From the NCBI GenBank assembly GCA_937996725.1, contig CALKUR010000063.1, forward strand, positions 1 to 40,267: a DNA stretch of 40,267 nucleotides, read 5' to 3'. Shown here in pieces: positions 32,561 to 40,267 of the stretch. A program made the position numbers and the translations under genes. This DNA is from an uncultured Dechloromonas sp. Its GTDB lineage: Bacteria > Pseudomonadota > Gammaproteobacteria > Burkholderiales > Rhodocyclaceae. The stretch's first letter is position 1. Each line of letters begins with the position of its first letter. The notes beneath the pieces were generated by a model. The model worked only from the letters and a program-made list of their open reading frames with translations, was not told the origin of the DNA and did no database searches.

Positions 32561-32956
32561 ATGACAAGTGCAAAAATCAACTACGACTGCAGCAAATGCC
32601 CTGGCTACTGCTGTAGCTATCCACGGATCGTCGTCAGCAAGCGCGACATCACTCGCCTCGCCAAACACTTCGGACTGAGCCATGATGCCGCCAAGATTGC
32701 CTTCACCCGAGACTACGAATTCACCGAGGGCCACCCGGATGAGCACATTAAAGAGCGCATCCTTCGCCACCGTCCAGACGATGTCTATACATCTACCTGC
32801 CAATTTCTGGACCCGGAGCTACGCCGCTGCACGATTTATGAAGCGCGGCCTGAAGTTTGCCGGGAATTCCCCAACGGCAAAAAATGCGGCTACTACGACT
32901 TCCTGAAGTTTGAGCGGAAACATCAGGACGACAAGGATTTCATCCCCAGCGCCTGA
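32561..32956 (+). CDS. YkgJ-family cysteine-cluster protein
   Basis: The protein is 131 residues from the ATG at 32561; the longer frame opens at 32477 but its extra residues look non-coding. The zinc- or iron-cluster motif of the YkgJ family (PF03692) is clear: DCSKCPGYCC near residues 9-18, TCQFLDPELRRCTIYEARPEVCREFP in the middle, and a final KKCGYYDF. Function of the family is not settled; some members are linked to metal centres. It lies alone between the porin and the bd oxidase genes. Confidence 0.85.
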   Translation: MTSAKINYDCSKCPGYCCSYPRIVVSKRDITRLAKHFGLSHDAAKIAFTRDYEFTEGHPDEHIKERILRHRPDDVYTSTCQFLDPELRRCTIYEARPEVCREFPNGKKCGYYDFLKFERKHQDDKDFIPSA

Positions 32957-33009
32957 ATCTTCGGAGGCCGTTATACAGCACGGCCCCCAACGCCCATGCA
33001 CCAACAGTG

Positions 33010-33129
33010 CTAGGCGACTGAACGCTTTTGCGCCACATGGACAGCGAAATCCTCACCCGTCGGTTGCGCGACCGCAACGCCGACTGCTGCAGTTGAAATC
33101 AGTATAATCCAGACAAAAAGGTTTTTCAT
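33010..33129 (-). CDS. Small exported or membrane peptide
   Basis: This 39-codon gene starts at the ATG at 33129 with a good AAGGAGC ribosome binding site. It encodes a lysine-containing start (MKNLF), a hydrophobic segment (VWIILISTAAVGVAVA) and a short polar tail, as in a signal peptide or a single-helix membrane peptide. No family is recognised. It is divergent from the bd oxidase operon. The ribosome binding site and the hydrophobic pattern are the only support. Confidence 0.45.
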   Translation of the reverse strand: MKNLFVWIILISTAAVGVAVAQPTGEDFAVHVAQKRSVA

Positions 33130-33265
33130 TCTGATGCTCCTTATGTGTGAACCCTTGGTATCGGGCATAGGAGACATCGTAGGGGCCGAGAGTCTCACCA
33201 GATGAGCCTCTCGTTTCAGCAGCAAAAAATAATTAATGCAAGTTGCGTGACTTCAGGAGAAGGCT

Positions 33266-34618
33266 TTGGATCTTTCGGCGTTGGACATATCTCGAATTCA
33301 ATTCGCTTTTGTCGTCACATTGCACATCATCTTCCCGTCGTTCACGATCGGCCTCGCAGCATGGCTGACCGTGCTTGAGTGGCGACACCAGGCAACCGGC
33401 AACCCGGTCTACCGCACGCTGTTCGACTTCTGGATCAAAATTTTTGCCGTGTCATTTGGCATGGGCGTGGTGTCGGGCATCGTCATGGCGTTTCAGTTTG
33501 GCACCAACTGGAGCGTCATGAGCGAACGAACTGGGCCAATCCAAGGGCCGCTGCTGGGTTATGAGTCGTTTACGGCCTTTATTCTGGAAGCGTCCTTTCT
33601 AGGCGTCATGCTGCTTGGCCGCAAACGCGTCTCACCGGCCACGTACCTCACGGCCTGCGTGCTGGTCACTTTGGGTACCACGCTGTCGTCGTTCTGGATC
33701 ATGGCCAACAATAGCTGGATGCAGGTACCGGTTGGCCACACCATCGATGCCACCGGCCGAATGATTCCATCTGATTGGCAAGCGATCATCGGCGGCCCGG
33801 TCTTTTTGATCCGCTGGATACACATGCTGCTCGCCGCTTATCTGACCACAGCAACGGTGGTGTCAGCCACCGGCGCCTGGTATCTGCTGAAAGGAGTCCA
33901 CAAAGATGCCGCCAAATCCATGCTGGTCTGGGGTATGGCGTTGATGGCGATCTTTACGCCCATACAAATGGGCTTTGGTCACCTCGCCGGTGGCATCATC
34001 CGCGAGCATCAGCCGGCAAAATTTGCCGCCGTAGAGGGGCGCTGGGAAAGCGGCACCCGCGCGCCGCTGGTACTGGTGGCATGGCCCGACAACAAAGCGG
34101 AAAAAAACAGCTTCGACATTAGTGTCCCGGTCCTGGGCAGCGTGGTGGATTCCGGTAACCCGGACTCCTATCAGCGTGGCATTAAAGACATCCCGGCCGA
34201 TGAACGCGCCCCTTTCCTGGTGCCGTTCTACGGCTTCCGCATCATGTTCGGCGCCGGTGCCCTGATCCTCTTCATCGGCTGGTATGGCAGCTGGCGCAAC
34301 TACCGCAAGAACATTGAACGTTCAGGCTGGTTCCTGCGCATCACCGCGCTTTCTTTCCCAATGGGCTGGATCGCCGTTCTCGCCGGCTGGTATACGGCCG
34401 AAGTGGGTCGCCAACCCTGGGTCGTCACTGGGCTTCTGCGCACCGCCGATGCTGTCACGCCGTCGCTAACGGTCAGCCATGCACTAATTAGCCTCTCGCT
34501 CTATGTGGTTGTGTACGTCATTGTCTTCGGCTTCGGCTTCCGTTACCTCTGGAAGCTTTTCCAGAAAGGGCCGTCTGACCAAGGCCTCAATCCATCTTCG
34601 ACCGGAGGTGCCCTGTGA
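33266..34618 (+). CDS. cydA: Cytochrome bd-type quinol oxidase subunit I (CydA/CioA)
   Basis: The 450-residue inner-membrane protein starts at TTG 33266 behind a good CAGGAG. It shows the heme ligand His20 in TLHIIFPSFTIG, FQFGTNWS, LGYESFTAFILEASFLGVMLLG and GWYTAEVGRQPW. The quinol-binding loop between helices 6 and 7 is short, which fits the CIO (cyanide-insensitive) branch. It oxidises quinol and reduces oxygen without pumping protons. Subunit II overlaps its stop (GTGA). Confidence 0.93.
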   Translation: MDLSALDISRIQFAFVVTLHIIFPSFTIGLAAWLTVLEWRHQATGNPVYRTLFDFWIKIFAVSFGMGVVSGIVMAFQFGTNWSVMSERTGPIQGPLLGYESFTAFILEASFLGVMLLGRKRVSPATYLTACVLVTLGTTLSSFWIMANNSWMQVPVGHTIDATGRMIPSDWQAIIGGPVFLIRWIHMLLAAYLTTATVVSATGAWYLLKGVHKDAAKSMLVWGMALMAIFTPIQMGFGHLAGGIIREHQPAKFAAVEGRWESGTRAPLVLVAWPDNKAEKNSFDISVPVLGSVVDSGNPDSYQRGIKDIPADERAPFLVPFYGFRIMFGAGALILFIGWYGSWRNYRKNIERSGWFLRITALSFPMGWIAVLAGWYTAEVGRQPWVVTGLLRTADAVTPSLTVSHALISLSLYVVVYVIVFGFGFRYLWKLFQKGPSDQGLNPSSTGGAL

Positions 34619-35640
34619 GCCTTGAATCCATGAGCCCCTGGCTGCCCTACTTCTGGGCAGGCCTCGTCGCATTCTCGATCCTCTTCTATATCATCGTCGA
34701 TGGCTACGACTTCGGTGTCGGCATGCTGTTCGCTACGGCCAAAAACGACACCGAGCGCAATACGGTGATCGGCGCCATTGCACCCTTCTGGGATGGCAAT
34801 GAAACCTGGCTGATCATTGTGGGTGCCTGCCTCTTTGGCGCATTTCCCGCCATTTATGCCATCTTTCTGTCGGCCTTCTATTTGCCCGTGGTGCTTTTAC
34901 TCGTTGGCCTGATCTTTCGCGGTGTGGCTTTTGAATATCGCCAACAGGCTCTGAAGGCGCGAGGCATTTGGGAATGGGGCTTTGTCATTGGCTCGGCCGT
35001 CGCCACCATTGTTCAAGGGGCTGCCATCGGCACCATGATTCTAGGACTGCCGATCCAAGGCACTACCTATGTGGGCAATGGCTGGGAATGGCTCGCGCCG
35101 TTTCCCGTCTTATGCGGCATCGGACTCGTCATTGGCTACGCCATGCTGGGCGCCGGCTGGTTGATCCTTAAGACCGAAGGCGTGGTCGCTACACGGGCCC
35201 GCGCCCAACTACGTGTCTTATCCATCGCGTTCTGCGTCTTTATCTTGATCGCATTCCTGCTCACCCAAGACATCGATCTGCAGGTGCGTCGCGCCTGGGA
35301 AAACGCTGCACTCTGGCAGTGGCTGGTACCAGCGATAGGTTTTATTAGTCTCGCCGGGGCCTTTCGCAGCAGCCGCCACGACTGTCCGCACGAACGGGCA
35401 CCGTTTACCTGGGCCATGCTGATCTTTGTCTCTGCCTTTGGGTCTCTAGCATTCTCATTCTGGCCGTACATGATGCCCTACTCCCTCACCATCGAACAGG
35501 CGGCCGCCCCGGCGGTATCGCTCCAGTTCATGTTCTGGGGAGCCATCATCATGTTCCCGCTGGTGATCTTTTACTTCCTGCGCATTTATCACCTCTTCTC
35601 GGGAAAAACGGACCCAATCGGCTACGAACTCGACCACTGA
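34615..35640 (+). CDS. cydB: Cytochrome bd-type quinol oxidase subunit II (CydB/CioB)
   Basis: The 341-residue protein has eight or nine membrane helices. Signatures are FYIIVDGYDFGVGMLF at the start, APFWDGNETWLIIVGACLFGAFPAIYA, and the FRGVAFEYR loop; the end contains SFWPYMMPYSLTIEQAAAP. It pairs with subunit I to form the oxidase. It starts with GTG overlapping the subunit I stop, so translation is coupled. Length fits the CIO-type subunit. Confidence 0.93.
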   Translation: MSLESMSPWLPYFWAGLVAFSILFYIIVDGYDFGVGMLFATAKNDTERNTVIGAIAPFWDGNETWLIIVGACLFGAFPAIYAIFLSAFYLPVVLLLVGLIFRGVAFEYRQQALKARGIWEWGFVIGSAVATIVQGAAIGTMILGLPIQGTTYVGNGWEWLAPFPVLCGIGLVIGYAMLGAGWLILKTEGVVATRARAQLRVLSIAFCVFILIAFLLTQDIDLQVRRAWENAALWQWLVPAIGFISLAGAFRSSRHDCPHERAPFTWAMLIFVSAFGSLAFSFWPYMMPYSLTIEQAAAPAVSLQFMFWGAIIMFPLVIFYFLRIYHLFSGKTDPIGYELDH

Positions 35641-35701
35641 GGCAATTCACTGCTCAAAGGTCGTCAGCATGGGCGTTTTATGATTAGATATGCCTAAAGC
35701 G

Positions 35702-35720
35702 TACCGTCTTAAAGACGGTA
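35702..35720. repeat. Palindrome after the oxidase operon
   Basis: TACCGTCTT and AAGACGGTA flank a single A, giving a compact inverted repeat 61 bp after cydB and 34 bp before the cupin gene. No T-run follows. It may be a terminator remnant or an operator of the cupin-mqo unit. Confidence 0.4.
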
Positions 35721-35753
35721 TGGGTTCAGCCAATTGAGTCGGGAGAGTGGTCG

Positions 35754-36134
35754 ATGCGTTGCATTCGAATATGGAGTGATGCGGAGGGTAATTCGCAGTT
35801 TGAAGAAGGCCGTCTGGCCTTGAAATCGGGATCCCCGGTCAATCTGCTCTCCGGTGTGCTCGCCGCAAAGAGTATTTCGTTTGAAGAGACGCAAGCCGGC
35901 CAAGCACTCGATTGGCATAGCGCGCCGGCCAAACAATTTGTCATCACCCTGCGTGGCACGCTCGACTTCGTAACGCGCGAGGGTAAGCACTTCATTATCA
36001 CTCCCGGCGATATTTTGCTGGCGGAAGACACGGTGGGTACCGGCCACGCCTGGAAGCTGGTGGGTGATGATCCTTGGCGTCGCGCCTACGTCATCCTGGA
36101 TTCTGATGGCGAAGTCGCCTTCGTTAAAAATTAA
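35754..36134 (+). CDS. Cupin-domain protein
   Basis: The 126-residue protein has a single cupin beta-barrel. Motif 1 is degenerate (LDWHSAPAKQFVITLRGTLDF), while the second reads ITPGDILLAEDTVGTGHAWKL with a His and acidic residues. It could bind a metal or small ligand; the function is unknown. Mqo starts 10 bp downstream on the same strand, so both are probably one transcript. Confidence 0.65.
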   Translation: MRCIRIWSDAEGNSQFEEGRLALKSGSPVNLLSGVLAAKSISFEETQAGQALDWHSAPAKQFVITLRGTLDFVTREGKHFIITPGDILLAEDTVGTGHAWKLVGDDPWRRAYVILDSDGEVAFVKN

Positions 36135-36144
36135 GGGGTTGAAA

Positions 36145-37656
36145 TTGAATAACCAGGCAAACATCACCGAAGTCGATTGCGCACTCGTCGGTGCGGGCAT
36201 CATGAGCACCACACTGGGTGTATTTCTGAAGGAAATTCATCCCGACCTCTCGATCCAGATGATTGAAACGCTTCCCGGCGAGGCACAGGAGAGCTCGAAC
36301 AGCTGGAATAACGCCGGCACTGGCCACGCCGCCAATTGCGAGCTCAATTACACGCCATTGGAAGCGGATGGTACGGTCAATATCTCTAAGGCACTTGAAG
36401 TCAACGTGGAGTTTGATCTATCACGCCAGCTCTGGTCCTATCTGACCAAAAAAGGTGCCATCAAGACCCCTTCGGCGTTTATCAACCCCGTGCCGCACAT
36501 GAGCTTTGTCGAGGGCGACGCCCATGTCAGCTTCCTCAAGAAGCGTCACACCGCATTGAGTGCCCACCATTGCTTCCGCGGTATGGAGTACACGGAAGAC
36601 CAGGCGCAGATCGCACAGTGGGCACCGCTGGTCATCAAGGGTCGCAACCCCAGCGAAAAGGTTGCGGCCACGCGAATTATCACGGGCGCCGATGTGAGCT
36701 ACGGCTCGTTGACGTCGATCCTGTTGAACTATCTGAAATCGCTTCCTGGCTTTAGCGCCAGTTTCCAGGACGAAGTGACTGCCGTCGATCGCGAAGCTGA
36801 TGGCCGCTGGTGCCTGACCATCAAAAACCGCCAGACCGATCACAAGCGATTCGTCAAAGCCAAGTTCGTCTTCCTGGGCGCTGGTGGCGGTGCGTTGCCG
36901 CTACTGCAAAAATCGGGCATTCCTGAATCCGAGGGTTATGCAGGTTTTCCGGTCAGCGGCATCTGGCTGCGTTGCGATAGCCAAGAAATCGCCAGCCAGC
37001 ATGAAGCCAAGGTCTACGGTATGGCGTCGGTCGGTTCGCCGCCGATGTCGGTGCCCCACCTCGATACCCGCATCATCGACGGCAAGCGCTCCTTGCTGTT
37101 CGGACCCTACGCCGGTTTCTCCACCAAGTTCCTGAAACATGGCTCCTGGCTGGATCTATTTAAGTCGATCCGACTTGGCAACCTACTCCCGCTCGCGGCT
37201 GTCGGCATCTCCAGCTTCGACCTGGTGAAGTATCTGGTAGATCAGGTGCTGCAATCCAAAAAGGATCGTTTTGACACCTTGCGCGCTTTCTATCCAACGG
37301 TGGATCCCAAAGATTGGTATCTTGAAGTGGCCGGCCAGCGTGTGCAGATCATCAAGAAGGACAAGGTTAAAACCGGCATCCTGGAGTTCGGCACCGAGAT
37401 TGTCGAGTCTGCCGATTCCTCCATCGTTGCACTCCTGGGTGCATCGCCTGGCGCATCGACCGCCGCATCCATCATGATCAACGTGATCGAACGCATGTCG
37501 CCGACAGGGCTGCTCCCGGCAGACTGGAAAAATCGCATGCAAGCGATCATTCCCTCCTATGGCGACTCCCTCATTACCAATGGCGCGCTTTGCGACAAGG
37601 TTCGCGCCGAGACGGCTACGGTTCTGGGGCTGCAATACATCGGCCCTAATACATAA
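36145..37656 (+). CDS. mqo: Malate:quinone oxidoreductase Mqo
   Basis: The membrane-associated flavoprotein is about 503 residues from TTG 36145, chosen because AAGGGG lies 6 bp upstream. The frame opens earlier at 36064 inside the cupin gene, which is less likely. FAD-binding motif DCALVGAGIMSTTLGVFLKE starts near residue 8; SSNSWNNAGTGHAANCELNYT and the end segments LLGASPGASTAASIMINVIER and GDSLITNGALCDKVRAET are typical of Mqo. It oxidises malate to oxaloacetate and passes electrons to quinone, which the bd oxidase upstream can use. Confidence 0.95.
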   Translation: MNNQANITEVDCALVGAGIMSTTLGVFLKEIHPDLSIQMIETLPGEAQESSNSWNNAGTGHAANCELNYTPLEADGTVNISKALEVNVEFDLSRQLWSYLTKKGAIKTPSAFINPVPHMSFVEGDAHVSFLKKRHTALSAHHCFRGMEYTEDQAQIAQWAPLVIKGRNPSEKVAATRIITGADVSYGSLTSILLNYLKSLPGFSASFQDEVTAVDREADGRWCLTIKNRQTDHKRFVKAKFVFLGAGGGALPLLQKSGIPESEGYAGFPVSGIWLRCDSQEIASQHEAKVYGMASVGSPPMSVPHLDTRIIDGKRSLLFGPYAGFSTKFLKHGSWLDLFKSIRLGNLLPLAAVGISSFDLVKYLVDQVLQSKKDRFDTLRAFYPTVDPKDWYLEVAGQRVQIIKKDKVKTGILEFGTEIVESADSSIVALLGASPGASTAASIMINVIERMSPTGLLPADWKNRMQAIIPSYGDSLITNGALCDKVRAETATVLGLQYIGPNT

Positions 37657-37686
37657 CCCCGTAGTTTCTTGAGAGGGCGTACCCCT

Positions 37687-38670
37687 ATGGATAGCACCCA
37701 ATCGCAAAGTGACGCCATCTTTTTTGGGGATGGCGAGCATAAGTACATGCTCTACGACACTTGGGCCAAGATCCCAAATGGTCCGTATTGGATTCATGAC
37801 GTATCTTCCATCTCGATTGATGCGCAGGATAACGTGTACGCCTTTGTGCGCGGCCCACATCCGGTCATGGTCTTCGATCGGGACGGCAACCTGCTCAGAA
37901 CCTGGGGCGAAGGCATCTTCTCGAACCCCCACGGATCCCACATAGCGGCGGACGGTTATATCTATCTGACGGATAACGGCGACCATACCGTCCGCAAGTG
38001 CACGTTGGATGGCAAGGTTGTTTTGACGATTGGTATCCCGCATCAACCCAAGCCCTACATGAGTGGGCTGCCGTTTAACCAGTGTACGCACAGCGCATTG
38101 GCGCCTAACGGCGACATTTTCGTTTCCGACGGGTACGGCAATTCGGTCATGCACAAGTATTCTCCCGACGGAAAACATCTCACGACCTGGGGTGGCAGCG
38201 GCACGGATCCGGGACAATTCGTCCTGCCGCACAACGTGCTGTGTGACGATGACGGCTGGGTATACGTTGCAGACCGTGAAAATCATCGTATCCAGGTGTT
38301 TGATAGCAAAGGCGGCTATGAAACGCAATGGAACAATCTGACCAGGCCATGTGGGCTCTGTATGTCCTCCGGCAAAAACCCGTTGTTTTATATCTCGGAG
38401 CTCGGGCCAGGCCTGGAAATTGTGCGCAACACACCTAACTTCGGGCCCCGAGTAACCATCACCAACCCCGATGGTTCGGTCGTGGCTCGCCTCGGCACCA
38501 AAGTCGCGGGCACAGAACGCGGCGCATTTGTAACGCCCCACGGCATTGCCGTGGACTCACATGGTGACATCTACATCGCCGAATGTGGCTTTGGCCAGTG
38601 GCACACATTATTCCCCGGGAAAGAGCCGCCCAAGCTTCTGGCGTCGATCAAAAAATTGGTCAAGGTTTAA
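37687..38670 (+). CDS. NHL-repeat beta-propeller protein
   Basis: The 327-residue protein starts at the ATG at 37687, with AGAGGG upstream; a TTG at 37669 is also in frame. It consists of about six NHL repeats with the pattern I-x-x-D-x2-G-x-(I/V)-Y-(V/L)-x-D, for instance SSISIDAQDNVYAF, GSHIAADGYIYLTDNGDHTVRK and CDDDGWVYVADRENHRIQVFD. It resembles the peptidyl-alpha-hydroxyglycine lyase-type propellers of bacteria. No signal peptide is seen, so it is probably cytosolic. It is placed between mqo and fumC, 30 bp after mqo. Function is unknown. Confidence 0.8.
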   Translation: MDSTQSQSDAIFFGDGEHKYMLYDTWAKIPNGPYWIHDVSSISIDAQDNVYAFVRGPHPVMVFDRDGNLLRTWGEGIFSNPHGSHIAADGYIYLTDNGDHTVRKCTLDGKVVLTIGIPHQPKPYMSGLPFNQCTHSALAPNGDIFVSDGYGNSVMHKYSPDGKHLTTWGGSGTDPGQFVLPHNVLCDDDGWVYVADRENHRIQVFDSKGGYETQWNNLTRPCGLCMSSGKNPLFYISELGPGLEIVRNTPNFGPRVTITNPDGSVVARLGTKVAGTERGAFVTPHGIAVDSHGDIYIAECGFGQWHTLFPGKEPPKLLASIKKLVKV

Positions 38671-38713
38671 TCAATCAGCAACGCTGCACACTTTGTAAAT
38701 TTGGAGGCTTCAA

Positions 38714-40267
38714 ATGGTGGACACTGCAATCCCTAAGGTTCTCAACCTACCCATCGGCATTAACGCAACGGGCGTTCGTTCCGAGTTTGACAGCCTCGGT
38801 AAAGTGGACGTGCCGGCCAACCATTACTGGGGCGCACAAACCCAACGCAGCCTGCTGCACTTCGATATTGGTCACGATCGGATGCCCAAAGAGGTCTATC
38901 AGGCCTACGGCTATGTCAAAAAAGCCGCGGCTATTGTCAACACGGCTGCTGGCCGCATGCCCGCATGGAAGGGCGCGCTGATCGAACAAGTGAGCGATGA
39001 AGTGATTTCTGGCGCACTGGATAGCGAGTTCCCGCTCTACGTGTGGCAAACTGGTTCGGGCACCCAATCCAATATGAATGTGAATGAGGTGATGTCGAAT
39101 CGCTGTATTCAGCTCATCGGCGGCGAATTGGGTAGCCAGACGCCAATTCACCCGATTGACCATGTCAACATGGGGCAATCGAGCAACGACACCTTCCCGA
39201 CGGCCATGCACATAGCGGCCTACAAGATGGTGACGGAAAAAACCCTGCCCGCACTGAAAGCACTGCGTGATGCGATTGATGTGAAATCCAAAGCGTGGGC
39301 CCAGGTCGTCAAAATTGGCCGGACCCATCTGGAAGATGCGACACCGCTGACGGTGGGCCAGGAGTGGTCGGGTTATTCCGGCGCGCTGGATGACGCTATT
39401 GAAGAAGTGCAACGCGTGACCGAGGGGCTCCTGGTGGTTGCCATGGGCGGCACCACCGTGGGTACCGGGTTGAATACCCCGGTAGGCTTTGGTGAAGATG
39501 TCGCCAAAGTCATTAGCCAACTCACCGGCTACAACATCCAGACCGCATCCAACAAATTTACCGCACAGGGTACGCTGGATCGCATGGTGCGGGCACACGC
39601 CGGGCTCAAGACAGCAGCGGTCACCCTGTTCAAGATCGCCAACGACATCCGCCTGCTCGGCTCCGGCCCGCGCTCGGGTCTGGGCGAACTGATCCTGCCG
39701 GAGAACGAGCCGGGCTCCTCGATCATGCCGGGCAAGGTCAACCCGACCCAGGCCGAGGCGCTGACCATGGTCTGCGCCCATGTCATGGGCAATGATGCGG
39801 CCGTGGGCTTTGCCGGATCGCAGGGTCATTTCGAGCTGAACGTCTACAACCCCATGATGGCCTATAACGTGCTGCAATCCATGCAGCTTCTGGGCGATGC
39901 CGCCAGCAGCTTCACCGACAACATGGTGGTGGGCACCCAGGCCAACACCGCGCGCATTGAGAAGCTGATGAAGGAAAGCCTGATGCTGGTAACGGCGCTG
40001 GTGCCGCATATCGGCTATGACGAAGCCGCTAAGATTGCCAAATATGCCCTGGCGCATGATGTAAGCCTGCGCGATGCGGCGGCTGCGCTTGGCGCTGCCA
40101 CCAGCGGCAAGGTCGCGATCCTCCTGACGTTCACTGCGCCTGACAAGGACATCGAGGTCTACAGCGCGTACAACGTCGGCGGCAACGACCGCGGCACCGT
40201 CGTGAACACCAGCAATGGTCGTACGTTCTTCTACGGCACGGGCTTCCCGTTCGTGCCGCCTGGACCG
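38714..40267 (+). CDS. fumC: Class II fumarate hydratase FumC, partial, with an atypical C-terminal tail
   Basis: The reading frame starts at ATG 38714 behind GGAGG and stays open to the window end (518 codons). The first 20 residues are an extension before RSEFDSLGKVDVPANHYWGAQTQRS. Catalytic features are SGTQSNMNVNEV, HPIDHVNMGQSSNDTFPTAMH, KIGRTHLEDATPL and the GSSIMPGKVNP loop. It converts fumarate to malate. The homology runs to about residue 460 (SLRDAAAALG); residues 461-518 are unlike the normal end, which would need about 20 more residues and a stop. Confidence 0.93.
   Translation, partial: MVDTAIPKVLNLPIGINATGVRSEFDSLGKVDVPANHYWGAQTQRSLLHFDIGHDRMPKEVYQAYGYVKKAAAIVNTAAGRMPAWKGALIEQVSDEVISGALDSEFPLYVWQTGSGTQSNMNVNEVMSNRCIQLIGGELGSQTPIHPIDHVNMGQSSNDTFPTAMHIAAYKMVTEKTLPALKALRDAIDVKSKAWAQVVKIGRTHLEDATPLTVGQEWSGYSGALDDAIEEVQRVTEGLLVVAMGGTTVGTGLNTPVGFGEDVAKVISQLTGYNIQTASNKFTAQGTLDRMVRAHAGLKTAAVTLFKIANDIRLLGSGPRSGLGELILPENEPGSSIMPGKVNPTQAEALTMVCAHVMGNDAAVGFAGSQGHFELNVYNPMMAYNVLQSMQLLGDAASSFTDNMVVGTQANTARIEKLMKESLMLVTALVPHIGYDEAAKIAKYALAHDVSLRDAAAALGAATSGKVAILLTFTAPDKDIEVYSAYNVGGNDRGTVVNTSNGRTFFYGTGFPFVPPGP
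40094..40267 (+). other. Non-fumarase tail in frame with fumC
   Basis: The last 58 codons read as a beta-rich segment with many Gly, Thr, Val and aromatic residues (for instance EVYSAYNVGGNDRG and GTGFPFVPPGP). It has no similarity to the usual fumarase C-terminus that I know. It may be a misjoined contig end, a recombination product or a genuine fusion. Confidence 0.5.

Noticed and set aside
37183..38541. 452-codon minus-strand ORF opposite mqo and the NHL gene
   Set aside because: It lies antisense to two well-supported genes, has low-complexity His/Arg/Val composition with no recognisable domain, and arises from codon bias of the true strand.
38747..40057. 436-codon minus-strand ORF opposite fumC
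   Set aside because: The plus strand encodes a clear fumarase with catalytic motifs; the antisense frame is His/Arg-rich without domain features.
1..40267. CRISPR arrays, tRNA/rRNA genes, insertion sequences, prophage
   Set aside because: No regularly spaced repeats, tRNA-like folds, transposase motifs or phage structural genes were seen on reading through the window.

Overview
The window is a chromosomal stretch of moderate GC content from a Gram-negative proteobacterium, most likely a betaproteobacterium or close relative. Pointers are a phasin (polyhydroxyalkanoate granules), an Ala/Lys/Pro-rich histone-H1-like protein, two OprB-type porins, ornithine-lipid synthesis, a bd-type oxidase with a short quinol loop, malate:quinone oxidoreductase and class II fumarase. 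No rRNA, tRNA, insertion sequence, prophage or CRISPR array was seen. Lineage is inferred from gene content only.

Layout. 1-4.3 kb: a partial channel-like membrane protein, a TauE/SafE exporter with an EamA permease, and several small hypotheticals. 4.3-5.1 kb: a fluoride-export pair (CrcB/FluC plus DUF190). 5.1-11.8 kb: the phosphate-sensing core, with phoU-phoB-phoR on the plus strand converging on pstS-pstC-pstA-pstB on the minus strand. 11.8-13.8 kb: a small hypothetical, an H1-like protein and a CorA/ZntB-type transporter. 13.8-22.2 kb: a lipid-remodelling island made of PlcP-type phospholipase C, Agt-type glycosyltransferase, DgkA, SixA, OlsB, a second glycosyltransferase, an Mpo1/DUF962-like membrane protein, a membrane-anchored class III aminotransferase and phosphatidylserine decarboxylase. 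22.2-32.4 kb: PhoX-family phosphatase, a GNAT protein, phasin, a CYTH-CHAD protein, an OprB porin, a small exported protein, a degenerate PstS paralogue, PPK2 and a second porin. 32.5-40.3 kb: a YkgJ-type protein, bd oxidase subunits I and II, a cupin, Mqo, an NHL-repeat protein and fumarase, which runs off the window end.

How it fits together. Much of the window reads as one phosphate-economy region. PhoR/PhoB sense limitation through Pst and PhoU; Pst imports phosphate; PhoX can release it from organic esters; PPK2 and the CHAD protein deal with polyphosphate. PlcP can strip phosphate head groups from phospholipids to give diacylglycerol, which Agt can glycosylate or DgkA can re-phosphorylate, while OlsB starts phosphorus-free ornithine lipids. 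Pho-box-like 11-bp-pitch repeats lie upstream of pstS, plcP, olsB, ppk2 and between the second glycosyltransferase and the Mpo1-like gene. The best candidates for undescribed biology are the Mpo1-like protein and the aminotransferase/decarboxylase pair inside the lipid island, and the degenerate PstS paralogue translationally coupled to a small exported protein upstream of a porin. The last 174 bases encode a tail that does not look like fumarase and may be an assembly or recombination junction.
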